NCBI RefSeq assembly: GCF_040712315.1
Contig: NC_134017.1
Coordinates: 48,357,636 to 48,421,635, forward strand
Length of the DNA stretch: 64,000 nucleotides
Direction of reading: 5' to 3'
Origin: Castanea sativa
Lineage: Eukaryota; Streptophyta; Magnoliopsida; Fagales; Fagaceae
Part shown: positions 35,324 to 47,331 of the stretch, one piece after another
Position numbering within the stretch: position 1 is the stretch's first letter
Layout of the letters: every line of letters starts with the position of its first letter
Program-made: the position numbers and the translations under genes
The notes under the pieces: model-generated
The model's database searches: none
Told to the model about the DNA's origin: nothing
The model's input: the letters and a program-made list of their open reading frames with translations, nothing else

Positions 35324-37277
35324 GTCTTTCTGACATGGTCCTTGTGCTTCATTGCTATACTCTTTGAGACCATTTTGTTTTTTTTGGATTTGCATTGCAT
35401 AACATTCATGCATTTTATTCTAAGATGTTTTTGTTAATTTTCATTAAAAAAAAAAAAGAAAAAAAAAAGGAGGAAGCAAAATATGTTTTGCATTTATTTT
35501 CTTGGTTTTTGAAAACAAGGTTGGTCATTTTATTTTCACATAACATGTCCATGTACTCTGTTTAGCTTGGATGAGCTTATTTCTTGAACTTTACTAGTTA
35601 AACCTTTGTAGTGCATGTTGAGTGGGAAGATGTTTGTAGTTTTTGATTACTTTGTCGTGATCTTGAAGTCACAAGTCTTTGACTGACGGACTTGACCGTT
35701 TTGAGAAAGGCATAAATAATCATCTCACCATTGTTCACTAGCCAATCATGAACACCTTAGTGCATATCGTAAGATCTTGTGCTCGAGAAAGTGAAGCACA
35801 TGCACAAAAAGAATATAAGGTGTAGCCTCGGGTTAATTGCTTAAAATTGGTGTGTACATTATTGGACTTAATGCAAAAATCAAATACATAAAATTAGTGT
35901 GTACATTATCTCGGCTTTTATTTAATAAGTTTATGAAAATCTTAAAATCTGTGTGTACATTATGAGGCAAACTTAAGAAACTTACATGATTGCAAGCTTA
36001 TGATCTAGATGTGAGAGCTAAATGATGTAACTCTTTAGGTGGTAGTCTCTTTTACATTCTTTGTGATGAATTTTGAAGACTTTGTGGTTGATTTTTACTT
36101 ACATATCACCTCACATGTTTCTCAAGTTTTTGCTAGTTGCACACACTACACAAGTTACTCTTTGTTAAATTTTGTACATGTTACTGTGTGTGTTTTTGGT
36201 CTGACCAACCAAGTTTGAAAATGCCTTGAGAATTTTGCAAAATCATTTTGATGCTTGAGAATTCAAGGAAAATGTTCGAAAATCTATATTTTTGGGAAAC
36301 TAGGTTAAAAAATTGTGTTTTTGAAAAGTATTTCATCTCATACTCATGCATTTTATTCATAAAATTCAATGCTTTGAGGAGTTTCTGCATACATATGTTT
36401 TATTTTTTCAAAAACTGAGTTTTCCAGAATTTCGACTGATTGAACATGTTTTCGATCGATCGAAATTGCGATTAAATTTTTGGTCGGCCATTGTTTGTTT
36501 CAATCGGTGCTCAATTGGTTTTTGATCAATCGAAGCATTTTCGACCGATCGAATCTGTTTTTCGATCGATCGAAAATCGTATAGAGATTTTTTTAAAAAA
36601 AAAGAGTTTTCTTTTCACGTGTTCATCTACTTTTCAAAAAGTTTTTCAACTTTCCTCTCTCTATATGAACCGGTCAAGGCTTCCATCAATTTTTTTGTTG
36701 TTTTCCTCCGTTCTTTTTGCAAGGTTTTTCTCTCCAAAGGCCAGTAAGACCTTTATACCCTTCCTTTTGCATTTTATTTCATGTTACATGCATAAATTCA
36801 TGCATTTTAAGGGATATTTTTGGACTAAGTAATTTTTGGGATTTTTGATGATTCAAGCCTTATTTTCTGAAATTGATTGATAGGTTTTTATCCTATAGTG
36901 TTATAATCATGATTCATAATGTTTAATTTGATCAATTTGGTGTTTTATGAAAAATTTAAAATTCTAGGGCTTGTTTTGTTCCGAATTAGGGATTTTGTTC
37001 AATTTAAGTTGGATTGATAAATTGGCTTGTTGATTTGATGCAATTGATCATTATAAATTGTTTTCTACCTTGTGTGATGATCAATTGGTCAATTGAGTAA
37101 AATTTCTACAAGTGGTTTTTGAAAATTGTAGTTTTTTTTTGTTTTAAACTCTATGCTCAAGCCAATTTTGTGTTTCGCAACTTACAAATTTGAACTTGTT
37201 GTCACTGCATTAGAGCATGCATCATGACATTTATTTGTTCATCCATCATTTAGTTTTTTTTTTGTGCTAACTTGCAG
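35320..37277 (+). other. Spacer with intron-like borders
   Basis: The spacer has no ORF. It starts at a consensus donor GTAAGT (35320-35325) that contains the gag stop codon, and ends with a pyrimidine run, a CTAAC branch-like motif and TTGCAG (37250-37277), 60 bases before the second ORF. The equivalent gag end in element C is also a donor (GTGAGT). Three copies of GTGTGTACATTAT occur at 35850, 35897 and 35951, and five GATC-rich dyads at 36427-36575. Splicing would not fuse gag and ORF2 in frame, so it would make a second message. Confidence 0.5.
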
Positions 37278-37337
37278 TCTGCCCTTGTGTTTTGTTTTTG
37301 TTCTTTCTCTTATGTCTTTGTTTCTTTCTCTAGCACT

Positions 37338-38444
37338 ATGCCTAGGAAGACTAGAGCAAATAGGACATCCACCTCTACTTCTGTTCCTTCCTTTGAGAGT
37401 GATAGGTTCTTGAGTGAGAAGCACCAAGAGACCTTTGAGACCCTTAACACTAGGAGGAAGATTTGGGCTGAGCGTAGGGTTCTGTTAGATGAGATTGATC
37501 CTGCCACTAGGGCAAACTTTGAGCATCAAGGCTGGTTGTCTCTTTTGGATTTTGATACTCTTCCTCTAGCCATCTTGATTAGAGAGTTCTATTCGAACCT
37601 CTCTGTTCACTCCTATGATTTTGGCACTCTTGTGAGGAGTTGGATTTGTGGTGATGAGTATACCATTACTCCTTCGGTAGTGGCTAATGCTCTTGGGATG
37701 CCTCTTGTTCAGCATCCAGTTTACCCCTATGATGTGTCTCCTCCCCTAGATGACATCATGTCATACATCACTGGTACTTCTATCTGATGGGGTTTTGATC
37801 CTCGGATCACTTCTGCTGAGCTTACCGAGTCTACCTATCTTATCTTTAGGATAGCGTGTCGTTCTCTGTGGCCTATTTCGCATCTGCACACCATTCCTTT
37901 GGAGCGATGTGCATTTTTGTATGCTCTGGTTACGGATGCTCCTATTAGTTTTCCTCATCTGTTTCTTCGTTCTTTGAACGAAGTGTGTAAGAGTTTCTCC
38001 ACTGCTCATGCTCTTTTTCATCCTATTTTTATTCATAGGATTTTGTTGTTTTTAGGTTTGTCCGACTTCCCCGTGTCTGAGCCCGTCCAGGTTTTTGCTC
38101 CCATAGGTGCCACTTTCCTTAGATAGAGGGCTGCTCAGATGAGAGAGCGCTCTAAACGCCCTCGAGCTGAGTCTTCTAGTATCGTTCCCCCTTCTTCTTC
38201 TACAGGTGTTCCTTCCGGTGAGGAGTCTCCTGATCCTGTCGGAGATGCTGCTGCTGATGTTCCTTTGCCATCGACTTCGGATGACGTTGACATTTGTCGT
38301 ACGTTGGAGTCTGTCGTGACCGTTCAGGTGGCTCATGGTCAGATTTTGGTGGACTTCTTAGATGTTCGTCTTCGCCGCCTCCTTTTGATGATGGATTTTG
38401 ATTTGTTCTTTGGCATTCCGTCACAAAAAGGGGGAGTGGATTGA
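37338..38444 (+). pseudogene. Second ORF, putative plant transposon protein domain
   Basis: One frame of 369 codons from ATG (MPRKTRANRTSTSTSVP) to TGA (38442-38444) with in-frame stops at 37785-37787 and 38124-38126. It matches a plant-only domain often annotated 'putative plant transposon protein': a FEHQGWLSLLDFDTLPLAI region, FGTLVRSWICGDEYTITPSV, LGMPLVQHPVYPYD, SLWPISHLHTIPLERCAFLY and APIGATFLR, then a Ser/Pro-rich tail. No catalytic motif of a transposase, integrase or polymerase is visible, so a structural or accessory role is more likely than transposition chemistry. A degenerate relative in the same relative position is at 14040-14730. Confidence 0.8.
38427..38440 (+). other. Internal purine tract near end of ORF2
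   Basis: AAAAAGGGGGAGTG lies in the last codons of ORF2 and resembles a polypurine tract, like those used for plus-strand priming. The relative at 14030-14040 keeps the same tract. It may be a second (central-type) priming site. Confidence 0.4.
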
Positions 38445-38886
38445 GATTGTATATCTTAGGAGGAGTTTTTGAGTTTTTGGAGAGCTTGAGAGCCTGTGGA
38501 GAGTAGATTGTATCTAGGTGCTTCACTGTGTACTTTTTTTTTTTTGGCTCTTGTTGTATTCATGTTAGGGGGAGTTTTATTGTTTCTTGTTTCATTGCTT
38601 ATAGACTTATGATTTTGAGTTATTCATTGATATCACTGATATTTGTCTATATTCTGTGTTTTGTGAAATCAAGAATGTTATGTTTATTTACTTGTATTTT
38701 CCACACATACGTTTATGTGTTTTGTTTAGTGTTTCAGGTTATATACAGGTTGATTCAATTAAGCTACTGTCTACACTTGCAACTGATGGATAGTAGTTAG
38801 GATTGGATTTGTTCTAATGGGCATATTTTTGTAAAGGGCTTTTCTTTGTAAACTTTGAGCTTTTAGTTGTGTTTTGTCACGGATTG

Positions 38887-38900
38887 CCAAAGGGGGAGTT
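38887..38900 (+). promoter_or_regulatory. Polypurine tract of element A
   Basis: CCAAAGGGGGAGTT immediately precedes the TG of the 3' LTR at 38901, the expected place for the plus-strand primer. Confidence 0.88.
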
Positions 38901-39742
38901 TGCTAGGTTCTAAGTACTTAGGAACTAATGTATTAGAACTCTAATATGTATTGCTGGCAAACCATGCTCAAGATAGGTGTCTAGTTGTGTTTTGGACTTG
39001 CTCAAAGTATGTGATTTATGTAAAGTTGGAATCGAGTTAACTGCAGAAGTTAATGTGCATTTCTGCCTGACTCGATTGATCGAGAATTAGACTTCACCAA
39101 TCGAAAGTCATGCAGATTGCTTTTTCTGCAGATTTTCCAGCTCAGCCCTAAGCCCATATGACGTGTAGGGTTTTATGTTTTACCCTAGGTATAAAAGACA
39201 AACCCTAGTCACGTTTTTTAGGTTGCTCATATTGCTGTTTGTGTGAATCTCTTGTGAGATCAGAGAGGTGCTTGCCTTCACACAAGCTTGGGATTATCAA
39301 GAAGGAGATTTCTTTGAGAGCTTGATGATCGTTCAGCTGCTGCCATAAGAGCTTAAAGATACACAAGCGGGGGTGCTTGTACTTGCTGGAGAATCCAAGA
39401 AAGAAGGAGTCCGTGGTCTCGGAGCTTGCACGTGGTCGTGTCAGTAAGTTCTACTGGTGGGTAGCAATAGGATGTTAGTGGTCTAAGTCGCTATTGTACA
39501 CTTCGATTCTTTCATAGTGGATTTAGGTTTACCTTGAGGATAGCTAGGTTAAATCCTCCCCAGGTTTTTACCGGTTTGGTTTTCTTGGGTCATCATATCT
39601 TTGTGTTTTTATATTCCACACTTTGTATTGATATGATTGTATGATTGTGTTAACCTAGATCTAGAATTTGGACTAAGTAATAACTTGGCTTGTTGACTAG
39701 GGTAATCCAATTGTGGTTTAAGGGGTCTAAACAAACTCTACA
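38901..39742 (+). mobile_element. 3' LTR of element A
   Basis: Starts TGCTAGGTTC and ends CTCTACA. TATA box equivalent at 39190-39197. By hand it differs from the 5' LTR at about 45 sites, of which about eight fall in 40 bases around the GATC-rich motifs (39071-39108). Confidence 0.93.
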
Positions 39743-39750
39743 TATACAAA

Positions 39751-39950
39751 TCATATCAATCCTTTACCCAATTGATACATTTTCATCAAAATAATACATT
39801 CATTAATTAGAACTAATATCATTGTAAAAGCAATAGCCAAAAAACACCTCTCAAAGTTAGACAGTGTCAAAGAGGTCCTTAGTGCACATCTCTCTCTAGA
39901 ACAAAAATGTTGACTGGAACTCGAGTAAAAATTGCTTGAGGAAGACATAG
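39751..39950 (-). pseudogene. GRF zinc-finger gene, 5' part
   Basis: The minus-strand frame has CALRTSLTLSNFERCFLAIAF, in which the C-LRTS-x-T-N-x-x-R-F pattern of the GRF zinc finger is recognisable although Gly-Arg-Arg is degraded. The C-terminal half (CRYFKW) is at 32330-32520 on the other side of the LTR element, in the same orientation. Upstream minus-strand sequence to about 40180 is open in one frame but unrecognised. Confidence 0.55.
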
Positions 39951-41839
39951 TGCAAGGTGAATCTTTGATTCCTTACTCACAAACAGCAAATTGTGCTCAA
40001 AATCAATATGAATTTTTTCACAAGTTTTTTTAACCCAAGAACATGCACTTACCCTTGTGAAAGGAGAATGGTGGTCAGAACTTGTATCTTCTTTCTCAAA
40101 ATTAGTACCAGAAGCTGAATTGCACACTATTTCCATCACTAAATGCAATTTTAATAGCTCATTTACTGGATTTGTTGTCTCGTGTCCTTGGAGAAATATT
40201 TTCTCAAGAAATAGGGATCTTAATAGATTGTTCTAAAAGTTGGCTTATATAGTAAATGAGGTTTACAAATGGAATGGGTCGGGGTGAGGTGGGTTATGGA
40301 GGCGTGGTGGAGAGTATCACAAGTGGGTAAAGTGATAAACCGCAAAACACAGATAGGCACTATTAAAATTGGCCTAACCACAAGTAGGTTACGTCTAATT
40401 TCCCTTTTTTTTTTAATTATGCAAAATTTTTGTTTGAAGTGTCAAAATAACTTTTAAAAAAAACATTTGTGAATAGAAATTGTTATTTTATAAACCTTAT
40501 TGAGAATACACAATTACCTAGTTTTTAACAGTTGAGTACAAAAATTATTATTATTTTATTGTAATTTTTATAAATATTTCTTATTTGGCAATATCTTTAA
40601 GCCCACACAAAGTAACCTGGTCAGCTTTAATACAATTTTTAATGAACTAAGAAAAAAACGCTTGCCACATATGTACTATAACTTAAAAGAACTAATTTAG
40701 TCACAATCAAGGTTTATTGTAGTTGTTTATAAAGTCCAGATTGACCTAATATATACCCAATGTGAGACTAAACGTATATTCACGCAACACACTCAACTAA
40801 CTTAATTTAATATCCAATCAATTTAAGGCACCACAACAAGTAAAAATTGAACAACAATAATAAAAGCCTTAGTGAAAATATAAAATATTTCTACAATTTT
40901 TTATATTATATGACCCCATAAAAAGCTTTTTTATAATCCATAAGCAAATAAAATAAAATTTCAAAGGATCCAATCAAATCTTCGAAAGTTACGAGTGATT
41001 CAAAATAATGAGGTGCAATAGAAAATTTGTTTTTATTAAAATCTCACTAATTGGAATCGACAACCACAACTCACTAGTGAAAAAGAAGGAAAATTAATTT
41101 AAATGAAGAAAACTTATTTTAGAATTACTCTTCTCCCACCCTTTGGTCAAAAATGGACCAATTCTTTTTTTATTAAAAAGTCTAGCTTTCTTTTTTTTTT
41201 CTTTTTTTTCTTTTTTTCTTTTTTTTAAGAAGGTCATTTAATAAACTTTCTTGGGATTATTAGGCTAGTTGTTCAATTTCTTTTTTGGGAGGTGAACTCT
41301 TACCTTTTGAGGGCAAAATCCTTTTTCTTCTTTTTTTTTTTCTTTTTTTGATCTAACATTTTAAAGGTTATTAAAATTATTTTAAAAAATTTTTTGGGAA
41401 ATGCCCCTGACCAAGTGTGCTTTTGTCATAGCAAGAAAATTAAAAATCTAAATATTGATAAATGAAAATAAGCTAATTCATGATTTTTTTTTTTTAATAT
41501 GAAAAATTATTTCACATGCAATGGAAACATTGACATAAACATTGTATATAAATGTAAAACAACATAAACATAAACATTATAAATAACTACATACGTATAT
41601 ACATAAACATTTGTTTGTGTACATGAGTATCTGTGTGATAACCAAATAATACTTTCGAAGTTCATAATGTGATATATTCATCTTCTTGGGTTCTTTGGCC
41701 ACAACATCTACAACCGTCGCTTGGATAATAACGTTTTGTAGGGTTTTTTTTTTTATATAGATTTGTCACACTTCTTTTTTCCACTCCTTGTTTTAGAGAT
41801 TTCTACTCCCCAAAATTGAGAAACACTTGCTAGTTTATT

Positions 41840-42490
41840 TATACTATTAATAACAAGATTCCCTATTTGGATTTTATCATTTTGCGTACTAAAATATCCT
41901 CACACAAATTCTTAAACTCTCTAAAATACCCCTATCTTTTAGTTGAATAATTTTAAATTTAAAAACACAAACTAGTTAAAAGAGTAATATACTATTTTTT
42001 TTTTTTAAGTTCCTAAGTTTTAGGCTATCAAACTTTTATCAAAATCCTAAAAATTAGGACACTGTCTCTATTTCACTTTTAAACATTATTTCACTAAACC
42101 TAAAATAAAAATTAAAAAAGAACTTTATTTTGCACGTGTAATGAAACTAATATATATATATATATATATAGGCTAAAGCTGAGAGAAAATTTAATTAAAT
42201 TCTAAATTTGAGTATAATTTTGCGCCACATGTTTCATCTAATTTTTAAATGTGTATCAAGTGAATTATTAGGTGCAAAAATCAAAGAATCTAAATTCAAT
42301 TAGATTCTAAATTAAATTTTAATTGAGGTTCAATTTTACGCCATGTGTCTCGTCTAATGTTTTTTAATTTTTGTGGCAAGTGAATTATTGGGTGCAAAAA
42401 TCGAAGAGTCTAGGTTTAATTTTATATATTTTAGAAATTCATGGTTTAAAAAATATGTAAGTTGTAATTCTTACACCAAGTTTAATTTGA

Positions 42491-42549
<59 letters not shown>

Positions 42550-42601
42550 ATTGTGATTATGTTTAAATGTACCCGTGCATATGCATGGGATTACACACTA
42601 G
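41840..42601 (+). mobile_element. Helitron-like non-autonomous element
   Basis: The interval is absent from both homologous places in copy A (near 1522 and 3473), where the flanking TGCTAGTTTAT and ATAATGAG are nearly joined, so it is an insertion without target duplication. Its 3' end has an imperfect palindrome CCCGTGCATATGCATGGG (42572-42589) followed 8 bases later by CTAG and then T (42598-42602), as in Helitrons. The 5' end TTTATACTATTAATAA is one base from the usual TC start. Inside are a duplication of about 113 bp (42195-42295 and 42308-42415) and CA/TA microsatellites (42494-42549). Confidence 0.65.
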
Positions 42602-43917
42602 TTATAACATAATGAGCAACGAGCAATTAGTTCCACGATATCTCAACTCTTAGTACTATACAGTGGTGCAATATTAGGTTTTGATGATCTTAGAATTACT
42701 ACACAGTCTAGTTATATGCCAAATTATAAAAATAGGTTTAATCTTCATGTTAATATTGAGTTAGGTATTTTCTCTCAATATTTGAAAAGTCTAATATTTT
42801 GACAAAAATTAATTAAAAAAAAAAAAGATGTGTCAAGGACATCATGACCACAATCTCAACTATGTAATGGTTGGATTACATATAATAGTGTCTTTTGTAG
42901 GAGTGAAAAGTGGAAACATTTCATGAAAAAACTATGGTCATATTGAGACACTTGCAGAACTAATGAGATTGCAGGCCCTCTTAAATTGTTTAATTTTTTT
43001 CTTTATCATCCATATTTCTTATAACAAACAATATATATATATATATATAGCCATGAAATTTAACTTATTTCAAAAAATGATACTACAATTTTAAATAGTC
43101 TATTTTATTCTAGACTTAAACATAAACATAAACATAAATGTATGTAAAATTGGTTGTCAAATGTAGAAATCATTAAAGCCTTCTATAGATATAATAATAT
43201 AAGATGACTACTCAAAAAGTATACAATGTGAATTCACCACTATACGTGCAATGTGTTGCCCTTGGGAGTACGCCATAGCGGAGTGGGCCTAAGAGGTAGA
43301 GGGTTGAGAGTCCCCCCCCCCCCCCCCCAAGTTTAGATCTAGGAACCAATTTAGGCCCCCTGTAAAGGCCTACACACCAGAGATTGTGTCTGGAGGTAAG
43401 GTACATGATAGGATGGTGTTTAGCACCTCAATCCTTCCCATCATGTATGCTAGGCTCTATTCATTGTGTTCCATTGCCTAATACATCATCACATGCATCA
43501 TTTATTCATTTATCTCATCATCATTACATCATAGCATGTTAATGTCATTCAAGTTCATCATTTCCATCATCCAAGTTCATGCCCACATCTATCACAGCCT
43601 ATACATGTTTCTAATAAATTAGAAGACCCTAATCTTGTTTTTGAAGCATCAAAGGAAGCTTAAGCTACTAACAAGTAATCAAAGGAATAAAAGACAAGAA
43701 ACCAACAAACAAAAAAAATGATTTGGAAATTTGAGTTTATGGGTGAACCTATGTGTGCGTGACTAAGGTTGCATACACAGGCTCGAAGAGCTTCATACGC
43801 AGGGTTGATCATTTACACACAGCCTAGCCCATAATCCAAATTTCTATATTGCTCTATCCTAAGGCATATATTTAACTTAATTAAAAGCAATTAAATTAAA
43901 ACTAAACTACTAAATTA

Positions 43918-44735
43918 AATTTTTTGGTTTTTAGACCCCCGTTATAACAAATATTAACCAAGTTTTAAATTAGATCAATTATAAAGTGCCCTTCGTTAAT
44001 GCAACAATCACCAATATCAATCAAGAGAAGCGCAACGGAAATAGAACAGTACACATCTATATAGTGACCTAGGGAAATATAATGGAATAAAAATTGCACA
44101 GTAATAACCATAGAAGGATTTAACCTAAAAATCTCAAGGTAAAACATATCTAGTAATTGATTATAAGTTTTACAAAAATCAAATAATCATATTTCTAATA
44201 AAACTTATTAATGTTACCCAACACATCTCCAAATCCATAGACTTCCACAGTTAACAAACTTTGTTGAATGCAAACTTCTAATCCATGAATTAATTACCCA
44301 CTTGAATATTTTGATTTCAGCAACTATGTAAAAAGGAAATAGCAGCAACTTCAACAACACCATAGTTTCTTGAAAAAATATCATTGGTAGAAGCTTAGAT
44401 ATAGAATAGGCGGCTCTTCTCTCTCTTTAATCACGTCATATAGGGTCTCTTTGTAGTCTAGCATAAGTGGCACAATACCCTAGAAGCTTGAACAATAGGC
44501 AGGCATGAAATCTACAATCTTATCTACATCGTTCAATAGATCAACTTAAGTGCTCAATTGATCGAATACTTGCAATCTCAATTGATTGACTAACTGCCGA
44601 AAGTTGGCAAACATACTAGAACTTGACTGTAAAATGCAAAATCTTGAAAATGTCTTGTCTTCAAAAATAAACCATTAAAATTACTAACAAGACATGTTTT
44701 GTTCACGTATTGCTAACCAAAAATAAAACCTAACA
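43918..44735 (-). mobile_element. LTR-like block in copy B
   Basis: Counterpart of 4868-5714, starting TTTTAGGTTTTATT-like on the minus strand at TGTTAGG (44735) and ending near the GGGTCTAAAAACC segment at about 43925. It retains the GATC-type motifs near 44528-44590. Boundary at the low side is approximate. Confidence 0.45.
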
Positions 44736-44998
44736 ACTTTGTGTCTTTAAGAAAATTTAACTTTCTTTGAACAAAATTTCTTTTCTCTATCATCTATTCA
44801 ATGGTTGTAGAATTTATTTAAAAAAGAATTTTATGTGAAATTGGAAGTTTTATCAATGGTTTCCATTTTTTTTGGACCATGTTATTCCTAGAAGCAAGGG
44901 ACCTAAAGTGTAAGTTTATAAAAAAAAAAAACTCCTATTATATTTAATCCCCACCTCTCATTTCCACTAACAACCAGACAATGAGTTGAATACCTATT

Positions 44999-45397
44999 TA
45001 TTTTTTTTAAGCTGAAGCTTAGAAAAAATTGAATTTGATTTCTAAATTTAATTTTAATTGCGCTCTCATTGCTTGATAAGAATAACTATTTGCTTCACAT
45101 CATTGATAATTTTAGTTAGAAAACATGGGTTTCTTTTTTAAAATAAATATTTGAGGCATTTTAAGCCTTTAAGAAAATTAAAAAATTTGTAGAAACGTTT
45201 TATGACAATAAAGTTAAGGTCTTGAGATTTTGATAGAGAATCTGAATTTCCACCAAACAGATCTAAAGAATTTATTAAAACAAAAGGAGAATTCAACTTG
45301 TTTTACCAAGATTAAGGTTCGCATAATAAAATGGTGTAATTAAAAGAAATAAGAAATCAATTAATTTTTAACAAGGCTAGGAGCACGTTACGTTGTA

Positions 45398-45437
<40 letters not shown>

Positions 45438-47172
45438 CCAGAATTGTCTGGGTTAGAATTCCCCCTCACGTTTTGGTTATTGGGTTATGTTTCAATTGTG
45501 GAAAAGTGGTAGAGAATTTGTTTAAACTTGGACCACTTCATTAAAACTGGCCCAATTCTTTTTTAGAGAATTAGGGGAAATTGTTATATGGTATATTTCT
45601 TTTATGTTAGAATTGTTTTATGAACAAAATTATCTAAGTAAAATTAAGTTAATTTAAATTGTTATTAGAAGTTGCAGATGTGTGTAGTTAGAAATTGCCT
45701 TGTTTATGTGTATTGCTTTTATACTTATTTATATGTATTTTAATTTTAAAATAGAGATATGAATGTGAAACACTAAAACTGTATGTATTTGAAATAAGAC
45801 TTTGCATGTAAAATTAAATATTAATTAAAAAAATTGGAATCATCACATTGTTATTGGCAAAAATGAATTATGATTATGCGTAGAATTGTCAATGAGCCAA
45901 TATTCAAACTTGTAGTCAAAAGACCTATAGAGTGAAACACCTATAGAGTGCACCATTAAGAAAAAAAACTCGCACCAATCTCCAATAAATCCAAAAATAT
46001 GAGAGTTAGGAAATTATGCACGTACATTCAATGGAGTTAAATGGCCCGAGAACTTCGGGTTCAACTTACCATACATAGTAGTTACCGATTTGTAAGAGGA
46101 TGCTCAGATGTGATATACAAGTTCTTTTTATTTGGATATGGCGGAGTGGAGAACATGGAAAGGCTAAGGAGCTAAGTGTCGTTGGTCATTCCTCAGCCTT
46201 GGTCATTCATCTATCTCAAGTATCGAACATCTGGTGTTGGTTGGGTAATATATGAGTGACTCGCACCAGCTAGTTGGCCGTGTATTGATCAAATATTTGC
46301 TTGGTCAACCATGTCATATGACTAGACCATGTCAGGTAACTAGACCCTATTAGATGACTCTCTCTTGCTAGTCATCTAGCCTTGTAGAAATATTTCCTAT
46401 AAAATTCTACAATGACTAATAGCCAACCGCAATTACATTGAGTTTAATAATTTTCTTAACAACAAAATTTTAACATAATACTAAACGCAATTTTTCAGAT
46501 TACATTCTATGTACTATATAATGCACTGAGCTTGGTTACGTACTTAAATGCTTACCTAAGCATATCAACTATCAAGAACAACATATCAAAAAAAAAAAAT
46601 TCAAGTACAAGATTTTTTATTTTCTCAACAAAAATAAGATTTCTACAATTTACGGTGTTGATAAGAGTGAGGATTTTATATATACTGTGTTTGTCTGTTT
46701 GTCCCACTTTGTTAGTTCTAATAAAAAATCCAACCCTATAAGTAAGGTCATCAAGTTTTTGCACAATTTTATGGGCCCATATGTAAGTGCTAAGCAATCA
46801 CTTCCAGTTTGTCATATCAGAATTTTTGAAATAGTTTATAGCCCTAAAACCACTCATTTAGAATTCCAACCTTATAAATAACTTCATTTGTTTTCATAAT
46901 TTCTTTCATTATTAGTTTAATATTTAGGTATATAGATTATTTGACTTTCTAAATCATGTTATATTTGGAAATGTCTTCCTTTTTGGTTGAAATATTTGGA
47001 AATGTCTTTTTTTTTTTTCTTTTTTTTGTGTGAAATATTTGGATATATGTCAATCGTATATTTATCGACTTTTTAAAACATTACTATATTTTATTTTTGG
47101 GATTTCTCAAATTAAAATAGATAACCAACAATATAAGATGGAGTAATGCTATATGTATTACAAGTTTTATTA
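44999..47172. other. Intergenic, nothing recognised
   Basis: AT-rich sequence with a TC microsatellite (45400-45434). Short open frames at 46532-46881 have no family resemblance. Confidence 0.5.
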
Positions 47173-47327
47173 ATGGCTTCTAATTAGTTCAACTAGTAAA
47201 ATTTTTAATTGTTAAATAAGAATTTTGGATTCAATCCCCACTTATACCAGAAACCAATTAATATCTTAATTTGATGATAAAGAACTATCATTAATAGCGA
47301 ATGCGTAAAAATTGACAACGTTTCTTA
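47173..47327 (+). mobile_element. tRNA-derived SINE
   Basis: Contains a degenerate A box (TTAGTTCAACTAGT, about 47184) and a B box (GGATTCAATCC, about 47228), followed by the body block TTGATGATAAAGAACTATCA typical of a SINE family of woody eudicots. It is an old copy. A Tourist-like MITE begins five bases after its end. Confidence 0.6.
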
Positions 47328-47331
47328 CTAA

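Larger units (their letters stand above)
32526..39747 (+). mobile_element. Complete LTR retrotransposon without pol
   Basis: An element of 7212 bp (32531-39742) is flanked by a perfect 5-bp duplication TATAC (32526-32530 and 39743-39747). It has TG...CA LTRs of 843 and 842 bp, an initiator-tRNA-type primer site, gag with three stops, a spacer of about 2 kb, a second ORF and a polypurine tract. No protease, integrase, reverse transcriptase or RNase H motif was found anywhere between the LTRs, so it must use enzymes from another element. By hand count the LTRs differ at about 45 positions plus one indel (about 5%), so it is not recent. Confidence 0.93.
40748..44998. repeat. Dispersed unit, copy B (4.25 kb)
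   Basis: Collinear direct copy of 383-6070, lacking copy A's internal duplications but carrying a Helitron-like insertion (41840-42601), a pyrimidine run (41180-41225) and a poly-C run (43311-43328). The two copies serve as empty sites for each other's insertions. Confidence 0.75.

Noticed and set aside
37338..38444. Calling ORF2 a functional transposase
   Set aside because: No catalytic residues or nuclease motif are visible, it has two stops, and it sits inside an LTR element.
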